Positions 33,320 to 44,479 of a DNA stretch of 64,000 nt are shown in pieces (positions within the stretch are counted from its first letter, which is position 1; the number at the start of each line of letters is the position of its first letter). A program made the translations under genes and the position numbers. Source of the DNA: Trichobilharzia regenti (taxonomy: Eukaryota; Platyhelminthes; Trematoda; Strigeidida; Schistosomatidae); contig OX235270.1 of NCBI GenBank assembly GCA_944472135.2, forward strand, positions 45,818,352 to 45,882,351. Reading direction: 5' to 3'. Below the pieces are notes generated by a model. The model had not been told where the DNA came from, ran no database searches, and worked only from the letters and a program-made list of their open reading frames with translations.

Positions 33320-34080
33320 AGACAGGAATAAATATATTATTATTACACTAGTTTTAAGAGCCATGCCTACCCATATTAGGAATTTACAAATTTACAAAAA
33401 ATTAAAGGTTGAGAAGTGAATTGAGATTTAAACAAAGTTAAAGAGACACAGAAATGAAGAAGTAGGATGTCAGTTAGGTGTACAATAGTGAGTGGTAGGG
33501 TTCGGTGTCGAACATGTATGAACAGTATTGGCAGGCTTAATTTAAGATGTTCAGTGATAATGAGTAATGTTGCAATTTGGCGTGTGCGTGACTTATTTTC
33601 CCTGAGTTCAACTTACTCAAGGCGCATCCAGAATATCTTTCAGTCTCTCCAGGATGATGGAGCATAAGGCTGATAGGAGCGCGATTTTGCAGAGAATGGA
33701 GTAAAATGACAATCTGCTACTATTCCACTTCGAATCCAAGCAAAAAATGATAACATTTTAACACACTGGAAGTCAATAAACTAACATCTTACTTAAAGGT
33801 TCATCGGTTTACAAAATTTTCACCAAAAAATGTATCGTACCTAATGTCCTCCACGCAGTTTCTACTTACCTGATTTTGTCAACTTTCAATGACTGGAAGG
33901 AAACTACAGCTACAATCAGCACTTTATATAGTTTAGATTTAAATAAGTTAGATGATAAACATTTCATGAACAAACAGCATATTCATGAGTAAAGCTGAAT
34001 CATCTATGTAGTAGTTTTTTGCTAACATATTGATAAACGCAAGTGTTTGAAACGATAGTCTGTTGGCTAATTTACCATTT
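33320..34080. other. Intergenic, no recognised feature
   Basis: Nothing recognised. The open frame at 33467-33667 (+) has no domain I know. Confidence 0.4.
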
Positions 34081-34084
34081 ATTT

Positions 34085-34260
34085 TACTATGTATATGCAT
34101 ATATGGTCTACGAGCTCGCCTTGTAACCAGAAGGTCCTGCGTACTGATGAAGAGTTCCAAACTGGGACGAAACAGCTCTCCAGTACTTCCAGCTTTTCCA
34201 GTGGTTCTCTAACTGATGTCGGCTCATGATGAAATCCTCCATGCAATCAAAATCATTTAA
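34085..34260 (+). repeat. Hammerhead-bearing SINE (CCATGCAAT-tail type), B box deleted
   Basis: The head GAGCTCGCCTTGTAACCAGA, then AGGTCCTGC, aligns with the copy at 2218-2565, but the B-box segment (GGGTTCGAATCC) is absent, so internal pol III transcription is unlikely. The tail reads GTGGTTCTCTAACTGATGTC, then GGCTCATGATGAAATCCTCC, then ATGCAAT. Confidence 0.7.
34140..34186 (+). ncRNA. Degenerate hammerhead ribozyme in SINE
   Basis: ACTGATGAAGAGTTCC, AAACT, GGGACGAAAC, AGCTCTCCAGTAC. Aligned to the 2.3-kb copy, the core C is replaced (ATGAAGAG) and stem III is shortened, although a fortuitous CTGATGA appears in another register. Stem II and GAAA persist. Probably inactive. Confidence 0.5.
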
Positions 34261-34264
34261 TGTT

Positions 34265-36235
34265 ATACATTACGAAAATGGATCATGTAAACTAATACAA
34301 CTACTTGCAAACAAATATTAAAATCAATATATAATCTGGAGAAACACACAAGAACGATAAATATCCTCTCCTGACGATTTAATACAGCCGAAAAGATGTT
34401 GTAAGTCAGATAAAACATATTCAATTACTATGAAACGCTGTTTTCCTAAACCTGTTGGTTCAATTTTTGTTTTTCTAATTCAATAGTTTAATCATACTTT
34501 TAAGACACACAGATACCATGACAGAGACTGGTATTTAATTCACTAGACTCTCAGGCGCACAAAATTTGCACGGAAAGAAACTGGGATCACAAATTAAATC
34601 AGTGATCCTAGATACACAGATTAGGCCAACATAAAGCCGAAATTCATCTCATACAAACTAAATCCTTCATTAAAATTATATGAATCTGTTACCGCATGAA
34701 AACCTAATGCCATAGAAAGCAGTTACAAACAGTTTTGAGCAGACATTCTAACAAAGTGCCTAGTTAAAAAAAGCTCATGAAGAAAAGTCCTCCGACATCT
34801 TTAACAACTGATCAAAGTAATAGTGTTTCCAATTGAAAATAACTACTTCGGAGTCCATACCACTATAACAGCAGAAGACAAGACGCGGAAGCCAAGGGAT
34901 ATTTTCAATTGATCGAACCGCTATTTATATATATACAGTTTATATTCTTTAACCAATGGCGGAGCGTGTGATTTTGGTTTACATACATAGTATTCTGTTG
35001 CTAATGCACTATTGAACTGTGGGTATATGTGAGAATAATAATTCGTTGGAACACATTGTCTGTATCACACCACCACACTACTACTAATACTACTTGAAGT
35101 AAATATTTTCATAAACCTACGAATGCTCTAGAAAGCGTGGTAAGCGACTGCAAAGATTCAAAATAAATTACAAAATTAACTACAGTGACTAAATCAGGTA
35201 ATATACAAAAATTACTTGAAAAAAATACCAGATGACAGTTAAATATGATATCAAGTGAAAAAAAATATTGATGTACACTGACGAATGTAATTACACCTCC
35301 GAACTTAGTCTTTCAAACCGCATAAAAAAGATTATTCATAGAAGATTACGATGAAAGGACAACATTCAAATGAGCCAGCAGTTAACAGTCATAAAGATTG
35401 GCGAAGTATCCTCCAATCGATCACGAAGGAATTTCTTCACAGGAGACAAATAACGAACAACGTTTCAAGAAAAAAATCAAATAACAGAGATAATACTTTT
35501 TTTTCTCAATAGATTCAAAATTATAATCGATCTGAGCTAAGACAAAGTTCACTTGAGTAATACTAGTCCAAATCACTTTAGAGTAAGTCCCAAATCCATC
35601 GAAATTTTTTTCCGAATTCAACGTCTCAATAGCTTTGCTATTCAATTGTGGAATCACTCCTAACTTTTAGCAATAGACCAGTGAAATGTCAGTCAGAAAT
35701 CAATAGAAGGGAAGACTAAAAGCCACATCGATTACATGATGTGACTACGAAGTACTTGTCAGACTGAAAAGCATTGTGTCAGCAACAGTCATCGAACAGA
35801 CAGTGGGTAAGGAACTTTATTGATGCTGTGTGCACATTGAAGAGAACCATATAATCTTATATAATGACAGGTTGCAAAGTAGAGGTGGATCTTAGAGATC
35901 TTTTGGTGAAATCAAACGTAAACAATGACGCGTATCTTAACGAGACTGTAAGAAATGAAAACATCAAGAAGAATGAAAATTTAGTATAGACTATGAAGAA
36001 TATATGGTGACAAATAATGAGGCGATATGGAATTTTAAAATGCACATTATAACTAACAGAGTAAAAATTAAACTCAACTTGAAGCATGAATTCTATGTCA
36101 TTTATCTGTAACATGAATTGGTTCGTTACACTTATATTAGCCGGAAATCAAACATACATCCCAACACATCAATTTAACCTCTAGCAGCTGAGTTTACAGA
36201 AAACTAAACTACTGTCTAGTTTAACTCAGTTATCT
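34265..36235. other. Intergenic, no recognised feature
   Basis: AT-rich. Open frames at 35421-35657 and 35857-36114 (-) have no recognisable motif. Confidence 0.4.
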
Positions 36236-36239
36236 ACCA

Positions 36240-36400
36240 CAGGTGTTTTATATTCCAGGCTATGGGCCACAGTTTTTGTGAGGACTCATGGTACTACGCG
36301 CTGGTCTATGCATGAAATAGGTGCAGTGGGATTCAAACCAAGAACTTACCGGGAGAAAACCGAATGTTTAACCTAATTAACCTCATTTCCACTTACAGAT
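36240..36400 (-). repeat. Putative tRNA-derived SINE
   Basis: The - strand has GAGGTTAATTAGGTTAAACA, then a B-box match GGTTTGAATCCC (about 36332-36343), then CATGAGTCCTCACAAAAACTG. There is a tRNA-like head but no close second copy in the window. Confidence 0.4.
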
Positions 36401-37135
36401 ATATGATATGTGATATCTCTACTCAGTCATACTGAGATTTCCTAAATATCACTTCTACCTCGTTCAACATCTTATCTTACTTTAAACCTGCAGAAGGTGC
36501 TGTAGAATGTGTTGCTCCTCGATAACTGCGCATTCGTATAATCCAATAAGAGCTATATTAAGTAAACTCCTTCAGTTCTACAAAATAGGATTTTATATTC
36601 TTTCTTTTCTGATTAACACAGTAAGAGTGAATGATATATCAAGATTGTATAAACAGTTCGTTAAACGATTCTATACAAAATGACTGCCTGACTAACTCAT
36701 TTATGCAAACTTTTTGCCAAAATTTACTAATTTCATCTATAAGTTTATTGACAATCTTTTAATTTAGCTGTCTCCACTTGTGTAATTTTAAAAAAATCAA
36801 TTAAACAGCAAACTAAGACAGTCTATCTCATAAAATGATTATTATATACCTTAAATGAAAACAAAACGGAATATATTGATTTTATTTATTAAATTACAAA
36901 ACATGTGTATTCAACTCAAGACGGTGATACTCCATGTCTCCCTGTCTATGACAGACAAACAGTATTGCAAGTCGTCCAATAAACATTGCACAATACATAC
37001 ACTGATATGCAAGGCGATTAAGTATTCATCAAAATCATGTGACTTCGAAAGAGAACAGCTGATTTGTTTTCAGACATACTGGCTTAATGCAGTTACATGT
37101 TAATCAAAATACATTTTTAAGATTTAGTTGGAATA
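36401..37135. other. Intergenic, no recognised feature
   Basis: AT-rich; nothing recognised. The open frame at 36855-37103 (+) has no domain. Confidence 0.4.
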
Positions 37136-37139
37136 GAAT

Positions 37140-38850
37140 AGATAACTTTAAATGCTCTGTTACAATCGTCTTTGCGCTCACTGTCTACAAGGTGTGTTAA
37201 AACAGAGCTACGAACAGATCCTGTTTATCCCTTGGTTAACCGTGCAGGATGGTATTCGGAAATACGATAATTATTATTATTTCCTCTAATTCCTAAAGGA
37301 ACATAGGGCTTCACCTGCGCGTCTACATTGCGTTCGCTTCTCTGTCAACGTTTTCACTCCGCTCCAATTCTGCCCACATGCTTTCATCTCCTCTTCACAT
37401 GACCTCCTCCAAGTCACCCCACCCTATCACTGATGACCAACTCCCCGTTTCCCTTTCGGGTTCTACTCGAGCAATGGCTTGTCTAGTGATGTCACCTGAT
37501 GGTTTCCTCAGCGTATGGCCAATCCATCTCCATTTCTTTCTGCCTATTTGTTTCAAAATCGGTTACTGCTGAGTTGGTTGGCTCATTGCCAGAGATCCCT
37601 GTTGCTGATCTTTTCTGGTCATCTGATCTTGAGTATTGAGCGAAGACAAGTGTTAATGAAGGTCTGTAGCTTGTTTGAGATGCTCTTTATGACGCGCAGT
37701 GCAAGTCTCTGGTCCGTATAGTAGCACTGACTTACTTCACATTGGAGTTGAAAATCTGAATCTTATTTTTGATGCTGAGTGCTTTTGACCTCCACACTCA
37801 CTCGAGAATACTGAAAGCTTGTCTTGCTCTTCCAAATCTCGCTTTGATATCCTCGTCAGTTCGGCCTGTAGTTAAAAAACGATGCTTCCCAGGTAGGTAG
37901 GTAAAGGAGGTTGTTTCTTTCAGTTTCTTCCCATTTATGCTGGCGTACTGTTGTCTGTTGTTGTAGTTGCTGTTGGTGTTGGCCAGGAATCTTCATCATC
38001 TCTGTTTTATCTATGTTAATCTGAAGGAGGTCCTATCTTCTCTAGATGCTTCTTCTGCCAACTTGTTGCTTTTCACTTGCATATCTTACAGTTTGTGGGA
38101 AATCAGACATATATCATCGGCGAAGTCCAGATCCTCCAAGTTCTTTTTTTGTGTGAGTCCATTTTATGCCTGTTTCCTCATTCCCCGTTGTCTGTCGCAC
38201 TATCAAATCTACTGCAATCAGGAAGATCATTGGCGATAATAGACAGCCTTGCCTCACTCCCGTCTTCGCTTCAAAGGATTCCATAAGTTTCCCGTTGTGG
38301 ATTACTTGGCATGCAACACTGTCATATAACTGTTGGATGAGATGTATAATTGTCGATGGGACCCCGTAGTAGCAAAGTGGTTGCCAAATCACCTCTCGAT
38401 CGACGCTGTCGAAGGCCTTTCCAAAGTCGATGAAGTTGAGATAGAGAGGTGACTGCCATTCCAAGCTTTGTTCATTGATGATCCATAGTGTGGCGATTTG
38501 ATCAATACATGACTTGTTTGTCCCAAATCCAGCCTGTTCCGGTCGAAGTTTTTCGTCCAGGGCGGCGTGTTTGATTCTCTCCAGGATGATACGGCTTAAT
38601 ATTTTGCTTGGGATGGACAGGAGCATAATTCTACGCCAGTTCTTGCATTGACTTAAGTCTCCTTTCTTTGGTAGTTTGAATAAGTATCCTTTCTTCCAAT
38701 CCTCGGGTACTTTGCCCTCTTCCCACACCTTGTCCAGTAATGGACCTATCTAATTGTACGCCCAAAGTAGGTGACTCCACAACCACAGTCAAACTGGTGG
38801 ATACGCATGGAGGATGTCTTGTATAGAAGTAACCTTCCATTATATGGTCA
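37140..38850 (-). mobile_element. Penelope-like endonuclease relic split by an RTE insertion
   Basis: Left part 37165-37266 (AACAGAGCTACGAACAGATC, then CTTGGTTAACCGTGCAGGAT, then ATTCGGAAAT) aligns with 43590-43665 of the better Penelope copy. Right part 38743-38850, read on the - strand, gives SSMRIHQFDCGCGVTYFGRT, the GIY-YIG first half, aligning with 43672-43740. The RTE copy between them interrupts an originally continuous domain. Confidence 0.75.
37268..38742 (-). mobile_element. RTE LINE fragment (RT core to 3' end)
   Basis: On the - strand, 38728-38114 encodes [20 protein letters not shown], then [20 protein letters not shown], then [20 protein letters not shown], the RTE reverse-transcriptase core. 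Past a frameshift (about 38130), the YADD-type region and C-terminus follow in broken frames down to the 3' hairpin and TTATTATTAT tail at 37270. Identity to the 50.2-kb copy is high, with frameshifts and small insertions. Confidence 0.88.
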
Positions 38851-39155
38851 AATGAAAAGTGCCAACCAGTAAATTAAGCGGTTATCACTAATAACTGAAA
38901 GATATCTTTATTCACTAAATTTACTTATGCATAAATATACCACGAGGGTATAGTATGCCTTTATGCCTACACTTCAGCATAAATTCTGCAACACTTAACT
39001 CTAGGATACTAAAATAAATGCATCTAAGGTCATTTTTAATTCAAATTAAATATATAAACTGGGAATTAACTAAAATAAATCGCCCATCACAACCAATCGA
39101 GTAAATCATTGTATGCATAGAAAAACTACAGGAAGCCAACTTGCCGATTCACGTA
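38851..39155. other. Intergenic, no recognised feature
   Basis: AT-rich sequence to the right of the split Penelope relic. Nothing recognised. Confidence 0.4.
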
Positions 39156-39173
39156 ATGCAACCTAATTATCTA

Positions 39174-39405
39174 TGCGTCGGTGGCACAGCGGTTAGGACG
39201 CTCGCCATCCATGCACACGGTCCGGGTTCGATCTCCCGCCAACTCACTCCTTTACCTGACTAAGTCAGTAATAGAACTGGCAAAGAGGGAAGGTTGGGCA
39301 TAAGGTTAGCAACCCCATCCTGTAAAAACTAACACTGCTACAGAAACTTCAAGCGTCTCGCTTGAAGCCCTATGTTCCACTGGGAACGTGGAGGAATAAA
39401 AAGAA
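39174..39405 (+). repeat. LINE-derived SINE, full length with 14-bp target-site duplication
   Basis: Flanked by identical AACCTAATTATCTA at 39160-39173 and 39406-39419. The head has an A box (TGGCACAGCGGTTAGG, from 39182) and a B box (GGTTCGATCTCCC, from 39225). The body GGTTAGCAACCCCATCCTG, then CTGCTACAGAAACTTCAA, matches the RTE 5' end. The tail TTGAAGCCCTATG, GTTCC-ACTG-GGAAC, matches the RTE 3' hairpin. The duplication length and the shared hairpin indicate mobilisation by the RTE LINE. Confidence 0.88.
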
Positions 39406-39419
39406 AACCTAATTATCTA

Positions 39420-39895
39420 ATACGGTTGAAAATACTACAAAAAATAGAGGCTGTGTGGGAGCTAGTGACATGAATAAGACAGTATTCAAACATAATCTAA
39501 TGGTGAAAGTCAATAACTATGACACAAAACAATGTAGGAGTGATTCACTACACGATTTTATTACACTTCATTTATGGATTTTTCTTCCAAAAGGCCGTAT
39601 CTCAGCACTCATCTGAAAATATTTTGACAGGTACAGGCGTAACTGTCATTAGTCACGTGATAAATGTAGATGCTACTTAATAAAGAAATAAAGCCATAAT
39701 CAACTTATTTGAAACAGTTGATTACGTTAAATCCTGGTTATTAATAACCTGATCAATACGATTTTGCATGTCATACAAAATAAGTAGGTTGCACGTTAAA
39801 GGCATGTCAAATACAATAAATCGCTTGCCAGTATTGAGTAAATTATACGGATGGGATCTGTGAAGTGGATAACTGCAGTTAAAAGACTATGCGAC
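39420..39895. other. Intergenic, no recognised feature
   Basis: AT-rich; nothing recognised. Confidence 0.4.
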
Positions 39896-39899
39896 TCCC

Positions 39900-42205
39900 T
39901 AATAATAATAAAGTAGTTTTGTTGTATCCCCAGCCTAAAGATATCATCGTTTATTCGTTGGAATTACAGCAACTGCCTTGTAAAAAAGGGCGAAGTACAG
40001 TAGATGGTAGGTCTGTCTGTCTGGATTCAACATAGAACTTGGCACCGACGTGCACCAGTTCGAGTTGCCACGTTCCAAATAGCACACACAGGTAGACAAG
40101 AAGATGAGTGGAGAGAATCAATAGAGTTTGACAAGTATGAGAGTGAAACAGAATGGGTAATGGTAGGAAGGAATATGAAAGATTGCAGAGACTGAATACA
40201 TCTGCGCTGGTCATTGACAACGATTTTGAGCCATGTCACCTATTGTTTCCAGCCATTGATTCCTAGAGTCCCGAGGACCCCAACCCGGAAGTCTGCATCT
40301 CCCTACCTGACTCAGTTTAACTGTTAAGGATTTCATGGATTGATGCCATGTTTTTGTTTGGCCACCACTGGCTCTTTTCCAACCTGAACCTATGTCAGCT
40401 AGCAATGCCCGTCGCGGGAGGCGGTGGTTAGGCATGCGCAGCACGTGACCTAGCCATCTTAGTCTATGTAACTTTATAGCCTCGTCGATTGATTTTCCCT
40501 CTTTGCCCAACACTCTACGCCTGACGTCAACATTACTTATCTTGTGAAACCACCTAACGTGAGACAGAGATCGCAGACATCTATGATCGAAAGCAGTCAA
40601 CCTTTTCATGTCTTCAACGCGTATTGGCCATGTTTCAGAGCCATAGAGAAGGACGGAGCGAACTTCTGAGCAGTACACACGTCCCTTGGTTGATAGCCAG
40701 ATGTCACGTTTACGCCAGAGGTGGTGTAAGTCAGCGAAAGCAGCTCGAGCTTTTCGGATCCGTGCTGAGATTTCATCGCCAATCAGTCCGTTGGTGCTAA
40801 TACAACTTCCCAAATAGGTGAAGTGGTCAACATGTTCTATCACTTCACTCCCTATCATTAAGTTAGGGGTTGACGTGGTCCAGTCCTGTAGCAGCATCTT
40901 ACATTTTGCAGGGGCGAATCACATGCCAAACATACGAAGATTGCTGCTCAAGGTGTTCAGAAGACTCTGCATTTTTTCAGCATCCTCCCCTAACAGGACT
41001 ATGTCATCTGCATATTCTAAGTCCATAAGACTATTCCCTGGTAACAAGTCGATTCCTAAGTCACTACGTTCAGTTAAGGATACTTCCGTTAGCATATCTA
41101 TGACGAAGTTAAAGAGAAATGGGGAAAGTGGACATCCCTGTCGGACACCACTGGTTGTTACCAATTCAGATGACAATTCCCCATAAGCCCTTACACGACT
41201 ACGTGAGTTTGAATAGAGTGCCTTGATTAGTGCAATGTACTTTCTTGGCACTCCCTTCACAGTCAGACATTGCCATAGTACCTTTCGATCCACGGAGTCG
41301 AAGGCCGCCTTCAAGTCAAGAAATATGACAATTGTTGGACGCCGAAAAGTGTGTCTATGTTCTAGAATCTGTCGAAGAGTGAAGATATGATCTATGCACC
41401 CTCTACCTGGTCTAAAGCCTGCTTGATTTTCCCTTGTCTGTTCCTCCCGAGTTCTGCTTAGTCTATGCATGATTACTGAGCCTAGGATTTTAGAGACTAT
41501 GTTCGTTAGGCTGATCCCTCTATGATTATCACACGAGGACTTGTTTCCCTTCTTGAATATCGGTATAATAAGTGACTTACCCCAGTCTGATGGTACTGTC
41601 TCTGATTCCCAGACTTTGCCTAGTACCTCAGTTAATCTACAAACTAGTATGTCACCCCCATATTTAAACACCTCCGGAATAATTCCGTAGGGTCCTGCCG
41701 CTTTGCCTCGTTTCAAATTACTGATAGCTTTTGTAACCTCACCTACAGACGGCGGACCAGTGTCTATATCCCATTCGGGTACGTGGTGGATGGCGGGGAG
41801 GTTCAGTGTGGCTGTAGGCAAGTTAAATTGTTCCTCAAAGTGTTCTTTCCAGCGTTCAAGGCGTCTATCCTGAGAGCTAATTAAGGAGCCATTTTTCTCA
41901 GAAATAGTCTCACTTATGAATTGCCTTCTCCCACCCGATTCTGTGATGAGTCTAAAGAGTTGCCTATCGCCGATGCTTTTTCCATCTCTTTTGCCTTTGT
42001 CACCCACCACTGTTCACGGTCCTTGCGGAGACTTTTAGTAAGTTTCCTTTTGTGCAGCTTTCGCTCCTCATTGAATTCGGAGCTCGCCGGAATAAGTCTT
42101 CTAGCATCTATCAGTTCGGATGAGGCAGTCGAAATCCAGTGGTTTTTACTCACCTTTGGTAGGTATCCAAACAGGTTAACACTATTGGATTCCCTAGCCA
42201 AGTGA
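39900..42205 (-). mobile_element. Second RTE-clade LINE, 5'-truncated
   Basis: A distinct RTE-type element from the 50.2-kb family. It runs from a TTATTATTATT-like 3' tail at about 39900-39915, through about 300 bp of 3' UTR, to the RT domain and a cut-off 5' end near 42205. The endonuclease is missing. RT family and order are visible, but the named subfamily (for example Perere) cannot be fixed by eye. Confidence 0.82.
40211..42201 (-). pseudogene. RTE reverse transcriptase, one stop and one frameshift
   Basis: From 42010 the frame encodes PSDWGKSLIIPIFKKGNKSS, QAGFRPGRGCIDHIFTLRQI, FLDLKAAFDSVDRKVLWQCL, SGVRQGCPLSPFLFNFVIDM and the catalytic LEYADDIVLLG. A TGA at 40919-40921 interrupts it (GM*FAPAKCKM), probably a CGA-to-TGA change. 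The same frame then continues to 40211 with [20 protein letters not shown] and [12 protein letters not shown]. Upstream, 42201-41965 (KNHWISTASSELIDARR and onward) is in another frame, joined by a frameshift near 41962. It is otherwise well preserved. Confidence 0.85.
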
Positions 42206-42745
42206 AACCAAGAACTTATTTCACACGGCGAGATAATTACTGTATAATTGATGGGGAATGGCTAGAACGAAAAGCAAAGAACATAGACACGGAATGGTAC
42301 TTCTGTTTCTGTATCAACAGTGCAATCTTAAAGACCAGTCCTTCCTTTGATATTTGCACACCACAGTAAAGGATGAGATGGCGGGTAATATCAGCAGCTG
42401 ACCATGCTCAGTTAAATTGTTTTATCTAACTCTGTCCTTCCAGTAAATCATGTAGCCTAATTAAACTATACGCGAGCCAAGGAAAAGCCAAACCCCAGAC
42501 TAACACATTACATCTTCAGAAATATTGGATAACCAGAATGTAATAATTATGTCTTGCAGTTTATAACAATATCTCGGAGCTACTCAAATGCGCAAACGCA
42601 AAATCAACCGATAGAAATACGAAGCGACTGGTTGCAAATCCACCTAGCCATAGCAAAGTAACCTAGAAAGTTGGTTATGTGAGTACTACTACTGATATGT
42701 TTTGAAGTGCAATAACTAAGATGCCTACAGTTTGCATAAAACTGT
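42206..42745. other. Intergenic, no recognised feature
   Basis: Nothing recognised between the LINE 5' end and the SINE fragment. Confidence 0.4.
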
Positions 42746-42749
42746 TATC

Positions 42750-42945
42750 CCCTACTTAATGACCATCGTCCCCGCGTGTACAAGCCCCAAAATACAGAGC
42801 CCACGCCGACGCACACCTGATATCTATGGTCGGCCTGCGAATTTTGGGCTACCGATATCCACGCTGAAAATTCCACACTTGTCGCAAAAATACGGTGTGG
42901 AATCAAGCTGTAATCAAAAATTTTAAAAAAATATCTCAAATCAAC
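42750..42945 (+). repeat. tRNA-derived SINE (GATATC-body type), head lost
   Basis: CACACCTGATATCTATGGTC, GGCCTGCGAATTTTGGGC, ACCGATATCC, then a strong hairpin ATTCCACAC...GTGTGGAAT and GCTGTAATCAAAAATTTT. The A box is missing; a B-box remnant precedes the body. Confidence 0.7.
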
Positions 42946-43109
42946 ATCTGTAATATAAGGACGCATGTAACTCCTGCCAATTATAGAGTGTAATTAAATC
43001 TTTCCCAATAATACAGTTATGAAAAGTGAAGAAAATCTTGATAAATCCTACACATCATACCGAATGCTTCTAGATGTTATGGAATACTGAATGTAGCAAA
43101 AATATTCAT

Positions 43110-44190
43110 TCAGATATCTATAAAACACAACATAATCGAGCAAAGAATATTCTTTTCGATAAATTCCTCTTCTGGCTCTACAATTATATACATGTTTATA
43201 TACACAGAATATTCAAGGTTGGTAGTTAATAACAATATTAGTGTTTTTTAAATAATATCGATTTGTAAAGCAAGATCAATGCAATTACAGTTCACAAAAA
43301 ATACTTAAATTATAATAGTAATAGAGATATAATAGCGAGTAGGATATCAACTAAAATTAGGAAATTTTCACGAAAATTGAGAATCATTCAAACCTAGATG
43401 GCCAAGGTAGGGACAGCGTCTGAACTAACTTCTTTTGGACGCACAAATTAGGCTTTTTAATGTGGATCCCAACAGCCCCAGCAATATTTAGTAATCGAAC
43501 TCTTAAGGCGAAGTTGAGATTTGTTGGTATCCGATAAATAACTCTGAAAGCTTGGTTAACATCAATCCTATGTTCTGTATCCACCAGATGAGCCAAAATA
43601 GCGCTACGGATAGATTTTGTTTGGCCTTTGCTTAACCACGCAGGGTGATGTTCGGAAATTCGACGAGAAACACGCCTAATTGTGCGGCCTATGTAACTGG
43701 CTCCACAGGAGCAATTAAATTGGTAGATACACATGGATGAGGCGAAATTAGGTAGTTTGTCTTTTACTCCCGAACGCAGAAGAGAAGTAGTCTTAAAGAT
43801 ACAACGTAATTCAGCAGCAGGGAATGCTCGTTTTACCGCATTTCTAATACGCTGTGTTAGTATCTCGCTAGTGTTGTCCCCAAGGAACTGCATCTGAAAG
43901 AATAAGGCCTTTTTTGAAACTGTTGGTAACTTCGGCTGCTTTGGTTTCAAATTCATATTCTTATCAATAAACTTTTCAGGATAACCATTCTCACTTAGCA
44001 ACCGTTTAATATTATTCAGTTCTTCATCAAGACATTCGTCCGAGCAAATCGCTCTTGCTCTGTGAACCAGGCACTTTATCAAATTGCGTTTGTATTTCAA
44101 GGGCACAAAACTGAGAAAATGTGTGTACTGGCCCGTTGATGTAGGTTTTCTATAAACTGAATGGTTGTAAGCAAACAAGTTTCACTTAAA
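43110..44190 (-). mobile_element. Penelope-like element, 5'-truncated
   Basis: Contains the open frame at 43384-44178 plus about 270 bp of 3' sequence with the GAGC-AAAGAATATTC...GGCTC hairpin block (43140-43180) also seen near 2585 and, more distantly, at 8870. The RT palm and fingers are missing because the copy is cut at about 44190. Confidence 0.8.
43384..44178 (-). CDS. Penelope-like RT C-terminus plus GIY-YIG endonuclease, 264 codons open
   Basis: The peptide begins inside the RT thumb (HSVYRKPTSTGQYTHFLSFV, then KRNLIKCLVHRARAICSD, then LSENGYPEKFID). After a linker comes a GIY-YIG domain: YQFNCSCGASYIGRTIRRVS, RRISEHHPAWL, then SIRSAILAHLVDTEHRIDV. The CSCG cysteine pair before YIG is typical of Penelope-like endonucleases. 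It ends LCVQKKLVQTLSLPWPS. The frame is intact for 264 codons but lacks a start and the catalytic RT motifs, so it is a fragment. It is the least damaged of the Penelope copies here. Confidence 0.85.
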   Translation of the reverse strand: MFAYNHSVYRKPTSTGQYTHFLSFVPLKYKRNLIKCLVHRARAICSDECLDEELNNIKRLLSENGYPEKFIDKNMNLKPKQPKLPTVSKKALFFQMQFLGDNTSEILTQRIRNAVKRAFPAAELRCIFKTTSLLRSGVKDKLPNFASSMCIYQFNCSCGASYIGRTIRRVSRRISEHHPAWLSKGQTKSIRSAILAHLVDTEHRIDVNQAFRVIYRIPTNLNFALRVRLLNIAGAVGIHIKKPNLCVQKKLVQTLSLPWPSRFE

Positions 44191-44479
44191 CAAGCCAAAT
44201 AATCTTATTTCATCCTAATTGCCTACAAAGTACGAATAACAGATACACGCTACTACCGAGACAACTAAGTCCCAGTTAGTTAAACAAATCGAAGCCAAGC
44301 TGTAAAGATCAAATGGAAATGTAATCAGCTTCACTTGTAAGTGGTTAACAAGATCTAACTTGATACTTAAGAGTTTCTCAACCTAAACTGAAGCTTCAAA
44401 ACCAACCAACGTTAAAGAAGCACACCATAAACTCCATACTGACCGCTTTAAAATTAATATGACCCGTTGCACAAGAGGT

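Noticed and set aside
34140..34186. Active hammerhead suggested by the string CTGATGA.
   Set aside because: Alignment with the 2.3-kb copy shows the true core has A in place of the essential C and a shortened stem III; the CTGATGA is out of register.
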